From UBA6115 sp964346355 (GTDB lineage: Bacteria; Bacillota; Clostridia; Christensenellales; Aristaeellaceae), in contig CAYFUH010000004.1 of assembly GCA_964346355.1 (NCBI GenBank), positions 1 to 64,000 on the forward strand: DNA of 64,000 nt. The letters are read 5' to 3'. The position numbers and the translations under genes were made by a program. This document shows, in pieces, positions 57,251 to 64,000 of the stretch. Under the pieces are notes generated by a model that was not told the origin of the DNA, did no database searches, and saw nothing but the letters and a program-made list of their open reading frames with translations. Numbering within the stretch: the first letter of the stretch is position 1; each line of letters begins with the position of its first letter.

Positions 57251-60079
57251 ATGAAGGACGCGTTGATCATCAAAGGCGCGCGGGAACACAACCTCAAAAA
57301 TGTGGACCTGACGCTGCCGCGCAATAAACTGATTGTATTTACAGGCTTGTCGGGCTCCGGCAAGTCCTCTTTGGCCTTTGACACCATTTACGCCGAGGGC
57401 CAGCGCCGCTATGTGGAAAGCATGTCCAGCTACGCCCGCCAGTTCTTGGGGCAGATGGAAAAGCCGGATGTGGATGCCATTGACGGCCTCTCCCCCGCCA
57501 TTTCGATTGACCAGAAGACATCCGGGCACAACCCGCGTTCCACCGTGGGCACGGTGACGGAGATCCACGACTATCTGCGCCTGCTTTACGCGCGCATCGG
57601 CATCCCCCACTGCCCCAAGTGCGGGGTGGAGATTCGCCAGCAGACGGTGGACCAGATGGTGGACGCCATCCTGCAGATGCCGGAGGATACGCGCTTGTTG
57701 ATCCTGGCGCCTGTGGTGCGCGCGCGCAAGGGTGAGCACACCAAGCTGCTGGAAAACGCGGCCAAGTCCGGCTTTGTACGCGTGCAGATTGACGGCACCG
57801 TGTATGACCTGGATGATTTGCCCACCCTGGACAAGAAAAAGCGCCACGACATCGACCTGGTGGTGGACCGGGTCATTGTCAAGCCGGATATCCGCACCCG
57901 CCTGGCCGGCTCCATCGAAACCGCCCTGCGCGAAGCGGGCGGCTTGATGGCAGTGCAGCCACTTGAAAACAACGAGCGCATGCTGTTCTCCCAGAACTAT
58001 GCCTGCCCGGACTGCAATATCAACATTGAGGAATTGGCACCCAGGATGTTCTCCTTCAACTCGCCCTATGGGGCCTGCCCGGAGTGCTCCGGCCTGGGCG
58101 TGCTGAAGAACATCCCGGTGGACCTGGTGCTGCCTGATCTATCCAAATCCCTTAACCAGGGCGCGGTGAGCGCCATGGGCTGGAACAGCAGCGGGGATGA
58201 AAGCTCCATGTCACACATGATGTTTGTGGGGCTGAGCGAAAAATACAAGTTCAGCATGGATACGCCGGTGGGCGAATTACCCAGGGACATCCTGAACATC
58301 ATCCTGTATGGCACGGGCGGCGTGAAGGTGCCCATGCGGTATGAGAGCATCTCCGGTTCTGGCACCTATAACGTAAGCTATGAGGGCATCATCCCCACGC
58401 TGATGCGCCGCTACCGGGAGACCACCAGCGACGCGGCTAAGGCGATGTATGAATCCTTTATGCGGGAGGAGCCCTGCCCCGCCTGCCAGGGCAAGCGGCT
58501 GAAGCCTGAAGCCCTGGCTGTCACCGTGGGCGGGATGAACCTGGCGGATTTGAGCGCCTTGAACCTGACGGAAGCCCAGCGCTTTTTGGAAAGCCTGAAC
58601 CTGAGCCAGACCCATACCATGATCGCGGCGCAGATCATCAAGGAATTGCGCGCAAGGCTTTCTTTCCTGCGCGATGTGGGGCTGGATTATCTCAGCCTCT
58701 CCCGCGCGGCTGCCACCTTATCCGGCGGTGAGTCCCAGCGCATCCGCCTGGCGACACAGATTGGCTCGGGCTTAGTGGGCGTGCTGTACATTTTGGACGA
58801 GCCTTCTATCGGCCTGCACCAAAAGGACAACGCGCGCCTGCTGGGCACCCTGCGCCGCTTGCGCGATCTGGGCAACACCCTGATTGTGGTGGAGCATGAT
58901 GAAGAAACCCTGCGCGCCGCGGATTACCTGGTGGACATCGGCCCGGGCGCCGGGCAGATGGGCGGACACATCGTCACCCAGGGCACGCTGGATGAGGTGA
59001 TGGCCTGTGAGGACTCCCTCACCGCCGATTACCTGTCCGGGCGCAAATACATCCCCGTGCCCACCAAGCGCAAAAAGCCCACCGGCTGGCTGACGGTCAA
59101 GGGCGCGCGCGCCAACAACCTCAAAAACCAGGATGTCAGGTTCCCCCTGGGCGTGTTTTGCGCGGTGTCGGGCGTATCCGGCAGCGGCAAGAGCAGCCTG
59201 GTGAACGAGATTTTGTACAAGGCCTTAGCCCGGGATTTGAACCGCGCGAGCACCTATCCCGCCGCGCATACCGCGATTTTGGGGCTGGAGCATCTGGACA
59301 AGATCATCAACATCGACCAGTCCCCCATCGGCCGCACCCCGCGCAGCAACCCCGCCACCTATACAGGCGTGTTCGACTTGATCCGCAAGGTCTTTGCGAT
59401 GACGCCGGAAGCCAAGGCGAGGGGCTACAAGGAAGGCCGTTTCTCCTTCAACGTGAAGGGCGGACGGTGCGAAGCCTGCAGCGGGGACGGCATGCTCAAG
59501 ATTGAGATGCACTTTTTAGCCGACCTCTACGTTCCCTGCGAAGTGTGCAAGGGCAAGCGCTACAGCCAGGAAACCTTGCAGATCCGCTACCGCGGCAAAA
59601 CCATTGCAGACGTCCTGGAGATGACGGTGGATGAGGCGCTGGCTTTCTTTGAGCACCACCCCACCATCAAGCGCAAGCTGAAGACCTTGGCGGATGTGGG
59701 GCTGACCTACATCAAACTGGGGCAGCCCTCCACCACCCTGTCGGGCGGTGAAGCCCAGCGCGTGAAGCTGGCGACGGAGCTGTCCAAAAGAGCAACCGGC
59801 AAGACGCTGGTGCTGCTGGATGAGCCCACCACAGGGCTGCACATGGATGATGTGGCGCGCCTGATTCAGGTGCTGCAGCGGCTGACCAAGTCCGGCAACA
59901 CGGTGCTGGTCATTGAGCACAACCTGGACGTGCTCAAGACCGCGGACTATATCATCGACCTGGGGCCCGATGGCGGCGACCGCGGCGGCGAGGTGATCGC
60001 CACCGGCACGCCGGAGGACATCGCCAAGTCCTCCCAAAGCTATACCGGTGAGTACCTGCGCAAGGCAGGGATTTCCTGA
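57251..60079 (+). CDS. uvrA: Excinuclease ABC subunit A
   Basis: 942 residues. UvrA finds bulky DNA damage and loads UvrB. Two ABC modules are visible: Walker A GLSGSGKSS (32-40) and GVSGSGKSS near 640, signatures LSGGESQR and LSGGEAQR, and DEPSIGLH/DEPTTGLH. Zinc modules are CPKC...CPDC...CPEC and CEAC...CEVC. The ribosome-binding site is weak. The gene has an SOS-like promoter, so it should rise after DNA damage. Neither uvrB nor uvrC is in the window. Its stop shares a base with the next ATG. Confidence 0.98.
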   Translation: MKDALIIKGAREHNLKNVDLTLPRNKLIVFTGLSGSGKSSLAFDTIYAEGQRRYVESMSSYARQFLGQMEKPDVDAIDGLSPAISIDQKTSGHNPRSTVGTVTEIHDYLRLLYARIGIPHCPKCGVEIRQQTVDQMVDAILQMPEDTRLLILAPVVRARKGEHTKLLENAAKSGFVRVQIDGTVYDLDDLPTLDKKKRHDIDLVVDRVIVKPDIRTRLAGSIETALREAGGLMAVQPLENNERMLFSQNYACPDCNINIEELAPRMFSFNSPYGACPECSGLGVLKNIPVDLVLPDLSKSLNQGAVSAMGWNSSGDESSMSHMMFVGLSEKYKFSMDTPVGELPRDILNIILYGTGGVKVPMRYESISGSGTYNVSYEGIIPTLMRRYRETTSDAAKAMYESFMREEPCPACQGKRLKPEALAVTVGGMNLADLSALNLTEAQRFLESLNLSQTHTMIAAQIIKELRARLSFLRDVGLDYLSLSRAAATLSGGESQRIRLATQIGSGLVGVLYILDEPSIGLHQKDNARLLGTLRRLRDLGNTLIVVEHDEETLRAADYLVDIGPGAGQMGGHIVTQGTLDEVMACEDSLTADYLSGRKYIPVPTKRKKPTGWLTVKGARANNLKNQDVRFPLGVFCAVSGVSGSGKSSLVNEILYKALARDLNRASTYPAAHTAILGLEHLDKIINIDQSPIGRTPRSNPATYTGVFDLIRKVFAMTPEAKARGYKEGRFSFNVKGGRCEACSGDGMLKIEMHFLADLYVPCEVCKGKRYSQETLQIRYRGKTIADVLEMTVDEALAFFEHHPTIKRKLKTLADVGLTYIKLGQPSTTLSGGEAQRVKLATELSKRATGKTLVLLDEPTTGLHMDDVARLIQVLQRLTKSGNTVLVIEHNLDVLKTADYIIDLGPDGGDRGGEVIATGTPEDIAKSSQSYTGEYLRKAGIS

Positions 60080-60279
60080 TGCGCTGCGCCTGCCCTTTTT
60101 GCGGGGATTTCATGCCCCAGGCGCAAAACCAGGCGCGCTGTGTGTGCCCGCACTGCGGCTATGTGTGCGCCGCCTGCGTGTCCAGGGACACGCCGCTTGA
60201 TGTGGACACCATCCGCCAAATGGCGGAAGACAGGGCTTTTGAGCCGGCAGTAAAGCCCGATTTGGCGGGTGAATCCTGA
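60079..60279 (+). CDS. Small zinc-ribbon-like protein coupled to uvrA
   Basis: 66 residues. The first half has seven or more cysteines, mostly in CxxC pairs (CPFC at 5-8, CPHC at 23-26, CAAC at 30-33), a pattern for one or two zinc ribbons. The second half is acidic and probably helical (DVDTIRQMAEDRAFEP). The ATG overlaps the uvrA TGA by one base, so it is translated after uvrA and would share SOS control. I do not recognise a family; a role in DNA repair is suggested only by position. Confidence 0.65.
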   Translation: MRCACPFCGDFMPQAQNQARCVCPHCGYVCAACVSRDTPLDVDTIRQMAEDRAFEPAVKPDLAGES

Positions 60280-60297
60280 TGCTTCCATCATCCATCC

Positions 60298-60335
60298 AAA
60301 AGAGCCGATTTCCTTGAACGCGCGGCTCTTTTTTT
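60298..60335 (+). terminator. Terminator after uvrA and the zinc-ribbon gene
   Basis: AAAGAGCCG and CGGCTCTTT arms with a 15-base loop, ending in a run of seven T. The loop and right arm also carry the next promoter. Confidence 0.85.
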
Positions 60336-60342
60336 GTATACT
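60314..60342 (+). promoter_or_regulatory. Promoter embedded in the preceding terminator
   Basis: TTGAAC (60314-60319) lies in the terminator loop, and TATACT (60337-60342) follows 17 bases later, directly after the T-run. It drives the membrane-protein gene at 60370. Confidence 0.75.
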
Positions 60343-60369
60343 GAATGGGTAGATTGTAGGAGGTATTGC

Positions 60370-61281
60370 ATGCAAGCATCGAACCAAAGCCCCCACCGCC
60401 GCGGCTGGCAGGTGTACAAAAACAGGTTCCCGCAGGTCATCATGACGCTGCTGTTTCAATTGCTGATCCGAGCCATCGCCTTCATCCCCTTTATTTACGC
60501 GGTCGCGACCGGATCGTTCTTTCAATTTGACAAGAACTACGCCATGGCCTTTGGCTTCTTGTTTTCCTTGCCCCTGTATGTGCTGCTGGTGATGCCCATG
60601 CGCTTCCAGGCCGCCGCCAAAAAGGCGCAGCTGCACGGCTTTGCGCGGGATGCCCGCATCGACGGCCGCAACTATGTCATCTGGCTGCGCGCGGCGCTGG
60701 TGCGCCTGCTGCGCGCGCTGCCCTTCATCCTGCCCTTTTTCGTGTTCGCGGGGCTGTATTACTATTTAATGCCGTACCCGGATTTCACCGTGCCGATGCT
60801 GGCCATCTCCCGCATTGGGGATGTGATTGGCAAGGGCTTTTTGGGCGGCGCCATCATCACCGGTGTGGTGGGCATCGCCTCCGCCATCCTGGCCGCTTTG
60901 GGCTGGCTGCGCGGCGTTGCCTTTGAGCACCAGGCAGTGATTGAGCAGGGCATTAGGTTCTCGCTGGACCAGGCGCACGCGCTGCGCAAGCGCCGCAAAC
61001 GCACCATCCGCAATACCGTCTTCAAAAATGCGCTGCTGACCCTGCCTGCCATCATCGGGGTGATGGCGGTGATTGGAAACCACCTGATGTCCCTGCCGCG
61101 GGTGGGCATGCTGGCACTGGATTACTTAAACGCTGCTGCCAACTTGCTGAAGTTTGATTTCCCGGCCATGGTGCCCATCATGATCGCGGTTATTTTGCTG
61201 GTGCTCTGGCTGCCCATCCTGCCGCTTCGCAAGCTGGCGCTGTGCGCCGTGATGACGGAAGACCACCAAGCCGGCGCATGA
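60370..61281 (+). CDS. Integral membrane protein of unknown function
   Basis: 303 residues with about six membrane helices and a strongly basic cytoplasmic loop (ALRKRRKRTIRN). The N-terminal part (RGWQVYKNRFPQVIMTLLFQLLIRAIAFIPF) resembles proteins described as membrane or YihY-like only in hydrophobic pattern, and I recognise no family. AGGAGG lies six bases before the ATG. Its stop overlaps the pseudouridine synthase start as ATGA, heading a four- or five-gene operon that ends beyond the window. Confidence 0.65.
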   Translation: MQASNQSPHRRGWQVYKNRFPQVIMTLLFQLLIRAIAFIPFIYAVATGSFFQFDKNYAMAFGFLFSLPLYVLLVMPMRFQAAAKKAQLHGFARDARIDGRNYVIWLRAALVRLLRALPFILPFFVFAGLYYYLMPYPDFTVPMLAISRIGDVIGKGFLGGAIITGVVGIASAILAALGWLRGVAFEHQAVIEQGIRFSLDQAHALRKRRKRTIRNTVFKNALLTLPAIIGVMAVIGNHLMSLPRVGMLALDYLNAAANLLKFDFPAMVPIMIAVILLVLWLPILPLRKLALCAVMTEDHQAGA

Positions 61282-62006
61282 GCAAAGCACGCCTGGACAA
61301 GCTGATCTCCGAGCGCACAGACCTAAGCCGCGCGGAAGCCAAGCAAGCTATCCGGGCGGGCCGGGTGCAGGCAGCAGGCCAGGTGATCAGGACGCCGGAC
61401 GCCAGGGTGGACGCCAACTTGGGCTTGACGCTGGACCAAACCCCTTTGCGCGGGGACAGCGAGCTGTACATCCTGCTGTATAAGCCAACAGGCCTTTTGA
61501 CCGCGGCCAGGGACAGCAAAGCGCCCACGGTGATGGACCTGTTGCCCCCCTTGTTGTTAAAGCGCAGGTGTATGCCGGTGGGACGGCTTGACAAGGATAC
61601 CTCTGGCCTCCTCTTGCTGATGACGGATGGAGCGCTGGCGCACCGCCTGCTCTCCCCCAGGCGCGGGATTGAAAAGCTGTATGAAGCGCAGGTGGCAGGT
61701 AAACTGGACACGGAGGATGTACAAGCCTTTGCCGCGGGCATCGTGCTGAGCGACTTCACAGCCCAGCCCGCAGATATGCGCATCCTGGACGCAAACGACG
61801 AAAGCAGCACCGCGCAGGTGATTTTGACAGAGGGCAAGCACCGCCAGGTGCGGCGGATGTTTGGCAGCCGCGGGCACGAGGTGCTCACCCTCAAACGCCT
61901 GCGCTTTGGCCCGGTTGAATTGGGCGAGGATTTGCCCATAGGGGCATACAGGGAACTGACGGACGCGGAAGTCCAGGCATTGAAGGAGACGGTAGACCTT
62001 GGCTGA
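61278..62006 (+). CDS. rRNA pseudouridine synthase, RsuA/RluB family
   Basis: 242 residues. An N-terminal S4 RNA-binding domain (KARLDKLISERTDLSRAEAKQAIRAGRV) is followed by the catalytic domain with VGRLDKDTSGLLLLMTDG, whose first aspartate is the catalytic one, and KLYEAQV and EGKHRQVRRMF. RsuA modifies U516 of 16S rRNA; the exact site here is unproved. The ATG overlaps the previous stop. A longer frame upstream lies inside the membrane-protein gene. Confidence 0.93.
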   Translation: MSKARLDKLISERTDLSRAEAKQAIRAGRVQAAGQVIRTPDARVDANLGLTLDQTPLRGDSELYILLYKPTGLLTAARDSKAPTVMDLLPPLLLKRRCMPVGRLDKDTSGLLLLMTDGALAHRLLSPRRGIEKLYEAQVAGKLDTEDVQAFAAGIVLSDFTAQPADMRILDANDESSTAQVILTEGKHRQVRRMFGSRGHEVLTLKRLRFGPVELGEDLPIGAYRELTDAEVQALKETVDLG

Positions 62007-62604
62007 GCAGTATTTTGAGGCGCACCCCACCTCTGAGCACGACCTGCGGGACATCCAATTTTCCTTTGACGGGGTGGATTTTGTCTTTGCGACCGATGCC
62101 GGCGTCTTCTCCCGCGAGGGGCTGGACGATGGCACAAGCCTTCTGCTGAAGGAGGCGCTGCCGCATCTGTCCGGCCGGGTGCTGGACCTGGGCTGCGGCT
62201 GGGGCGCTGTGGGCGTGATTTGCAAAAAACTCAAACCCGCCCTGGAACTTGTGATGACGGACGTCAACACCCGCGCGGCGGAGCTGGCCAGACAGAACCT
62301 GGCGCGAAACGCTGTTTGCGCGCAGGTAGTCACAGGGGATGGATTTGAGCAGGTACAAGGCCCCTTTGACTGGATCCTGCTTAACCCGCCCATCCGGGCC
62401 GGGAAGCAGTTAATCTATTCGCTGTATGAGGACAGCGCGCGGCACCTGGCGGACAAGGGCACCCTTGCCATCGTCATCCGCAAGCAGCAGGGGGCGCTTT
62501 CCACCAGGGAGTTTTTGCAGACATTGTTTGAGGATGTCCGGCTTGTGAACCGGAAAAAGGGCTACCACATCTATTTTTGCAGGAGGGCACAACATGACAT
62601 ATGA
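61999..62604 (+). CDS. Class I SAM methyltransferase, RsmC-like
   Basis: 201 residues, the length of the stand-alone catalytic domain of RsmC. VLDLGCGWGAVGV (SAM motif I, near 55) and LLNPPIRAGK (NPP[FI]R motif for N2-guanine methylation) are present. It probably methylates guanine in 16S rRNA. The start is TTG at 61999, inside the end of the pseudouridine synthase gene, with AAGGAG about ten bases upstream. The two rRNA-modifying genes are thus translationally linked. Confidence 0.9.
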   Translation: MAEQYFEAHPTSEHDLRDIQFSFDGVDFVFATDAGVFSREGLDDGTSLLLKEALPHLSGRVLDLGCGWGAVGVICKKLKPALELVMTDVNTRAAELARQNLARNAVCAQVVTGDGFEQVQGPFDWILLNPPIRAGKQLIYSLYEDSARHLADKGTLAIVIRKQQGALSTREFLQTLFEDVRLVNRKKGYHIYFCRRAQHDI

Positions 62605-63769
62605 CCAGGCATTTTTTGATGCCGGGATTGACCGCACCGGCACCAACAGCTTAAAGTGGTGCGCCAGAAGCTTCATCCAGGAGGGCATGGTGCCCCTGTG
62701 GGTGGCGGACATGGACTTTGCCTGCGCCGCCCCCATTACCGACGCGCTCAAGGCGCGCGCGGAGCATGCCTGCTTTGGCTATACCTTCCCCGATGACACG
62801 GACGCAGACGCGCTGATTGGGTTTTGGGCGCGCCGGCACAGGCTGCGCCTTCAAAGAGAGGACCTGCTGATGATGCCCACCGTGGTCGCCGGCCTGCGCG
62901 CCTGCGTGCAGACCATGACACAGCCGGGTGACGGCGTCATCATCCAAACCCCCGTGTACGGCCCCTTTATTTCCAGTGTCCAGGAAAGCAGCCGGGTGGT
63001 GCTGGATGCCGGCTTGTGCCGGGATGCGGACGGCCGCTACACCATGGATTTTGACGCGATCGAGCGCTTCTTAAAGCAGGGCGCTAGGCTGATGATCCTC
63101 TGCAACCCGCACAACCCTGTCAGCCGCGCCTGGTCACAGGAGGAGCTGCGCGCGCTGCTGTCCCTGCTTAACCGGTACAAAGCCCGGCTGGTGTCGGATG
63201 AAATCCACGCCGATTTTGTGTTTGCGCCCCGCAGCTTTGTGCCTGTCCTCTCGCTTCCGGAAGCCGGGGAGGGCACCATCGCGCTGGTCTCCGCCAGCAA
63301 AACCTTCAACATCGCGGGGCTGCAGCAGGCGACCGCCATCTGCCGGGACCACGACATCATCAACCTGCTGCGGCGCCACTTAGAGCGCGTAGGCGCGCAA
63401 TCCGGCAACATCTTTGCCCTCACTGCCACCCGCGCGGCCTACACCCAGTGTGATGACTGGCTGGACGGGCTGATGCAGTACCTGCGCGGCAACCAGGAAA
63501 CCTTAAAAAACCTGATTGCTGAGTTGCTGCCCCACGCGGTGCTTACCCCCATGGAGGCCACCTTCTTAGCCTGGGTGGACATCCGCCCCTATGAGGTGCC
63601 GCACTGTGATGTGGACGGCCGATGCCGCCGCCACGGCGTGGTGTTGACAGACGGCCAGTTCTTTGGCGTAAGCAGCGGCGAAGGATTTATGCGTATTAAC
63701 TATGGCTGCCCTCAAGGGCAATTATTGGAAGGCGTGCAGCGCTTTGCGCACGCGATAAAGGAAGGGTGA
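62594..63769 (+). CDS. PLP-dependent aminotransferase, PatB/MalY type (cystathionine beta-lyase-like)
   Basis: 391 residues of fold type I. The PLP lysine lies near 236 in SASKTFNIAGLQQA. LWVADMDFACAAPITDAL, CNPHNPVSR and the arginine near the C-terminus (GFMRINYG) are typical of PatB/MalY, which cleave the C-S bond of cystathionine or related thioethers to give a thiol, pyruvate and ammonia. Some members regulate the maltose system in E. coli, but no such link is seen here. It starts within the end of the methyltransferase gene. Confidence 0.92.
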   Translation: MTYDQAFFDAGIDRTGTNSLKWCARSFIQEGMVPLWVADMDFACAAPITDALKARAEHACFGYTFPDDTDADALIGFWARRHRLRLQREDLLMMPTVVAGLRACVQTMTQPGDGVIIQTPVYGPFISSVQESSRVVLDAGLCRDADGRYTMDFDAIERFLKQGARLMILCNPHNPVSRAWSQEELRALLSLLNRYKARLVSDEIHADFVFAPRSFVPVLSLPEAGEGTIALVSASKTFNIAGLQQATAICRDHDIINLLRRHLERVGAQSGNIFALTATRAAYTQCDDWLDGLMQYLRGNQETLKNLIAELLPHAVLTPMEATFLAWVDIRPYEVPHCDVDGRCRRHGVVLTDGQFFGVSSGEGFMRINYGCPQGQLLEGVQRFAHAIKEG

Positions 63770-63773
63770 CAAC

Positions 63774-64000
63774 ATGACACACAAGGAATTTGACAAACTG
63801 CTGGAAAGCCTGCAAGAACCCATGGTCAAAACCCTGCAGGAGTGGGTCCGCATCCCCAGTTTGAAGGAAGACCCGGCAGACAATGCGCCATTTGGCCAGC
63901 CGCTGCGCCTGATGCTGGACAAGACGCTGGCAGACTGCCGCGCATTGGGCTTTGAGGTGAAGGACTACGGCGGCTACGCGGGTGACGCCAAGATGGGCGA
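63774..64000 (+). CDS. pepV: Dipeptidase PepV (M20 family), 5' part
   Basis: Only the first 75 codons are inside the window. The opening matches PepV-type dipeptidases: MVKTLQEWVRIPSLKEDPADNAPFGQPLRLML and the later LGFEVKDYGGYAGDAKMG. PepV is a zinc dipeptidase of broad specificity acting in the cytoplasm. GGAAGGG lies before the ATG, five bases after the patB stop, so it belongs to the same operon. The metal-binding residues lie beyond the edge. Confidence 0.85.
   Translation, partial: MTHKEFDKLLESLQEPMVKTLQEWVRIPSLKEDPADNAPFGQPLRLMLDKTLADCRALGFEVKDYGGYAGDAKMG

Noticed and set aside
1..64000. CRISPR arrays, insertion sequences, prophage or attachment sites
   Set aside because: No regularly spaced repeats, transposase, integrase or phage structural genes were seen.

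Overview
The window looks like a chromosomal segment of a fairly GC-rich member of the Bacillota (class Clostridia). The reasons are strong AGGAGG ribosome-binding sites, PurR with PurBox-like sites, a FakA/FakB-type fatty-acid kinase system, a flotillin (FloA)/NfeD pair, an HPr-like protein with the KSILG motif, a LexA/DinR-type SOS box, and frequent ATGA/TGATG gene overlaps. A glutaminyl-tRNA synthetase sits beside gltX. I cannot fix the genus. I saw no prophage, insertion sequence or CRISPR array.

Left end (1-1950): the first bases hold the promoter, ribosome-binding site and start codon of a minus-strand gene that leaves the window. Next comes about 500 bases without a gene but rich in RNA-like hairpins, then bioY-birA for biotin uptake and protein biotinylation.

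1996-18884 is one minus-strand run of ten genes, almost all overlapping or a few bases apart. In transcription order they are: a secreted solute-binding protein, a 978-residue secreted protein with two beta-sandwich-like segments and a second solute-binding domain, two ABC permeases, an NHL/TPR-like/YIP1-like membrane protein, a DUF5696-type secreted protein, two more ABC permeases, a GH16 endo-beta-1,3-glucanase and a large GH94-like phosphorylase. This reads as an import and phosphorolysis locus for a beta-1,3-glucan such as laminarin. It has no ATPase of its own and two proteins of unknown role, and it is the best candidate here for an undescribed system.

19168-33143: a FakA-FakB fusion, a DUF1295 membrane protein, NAD(P)-malic enzyme, an MFS carrier with rlmI, glnS-gltX, an HPr-like protein lacking the phospho-histidine, a GNAT, a GH130 phosphorylase with an M19 dipeptidase, and mutY with a DUF3783 gene.

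33206-47311: tRNA-Trp(CCA), a secreted beta-propeller-like protein, a HAD phosphatase, rplS, the nfeD-floA operon, a family 4-like uracil-DNA glycosylase, a nucleotidyltransferase, degV, a ttcA-like gene, an inositol monophosphatase with a PHP phosphatase, and a minus-strand group around a long PRPP synthetase.

47400-64000: purR-pth-mfd, uracil permease behind a leader-peptide/terminator element, a zinc operon (Fur-type regulator, znuA-znuC-znuB), SOS-type uvrA with a coupled zinc-ribbon gene, a membrane protein whose promoter lies inside the preceding terminator, an rsuA-type pseudouridine synthase, an rsmC-like methyltransferase, a PatB/MalY C-S lyase and the start of pepV.
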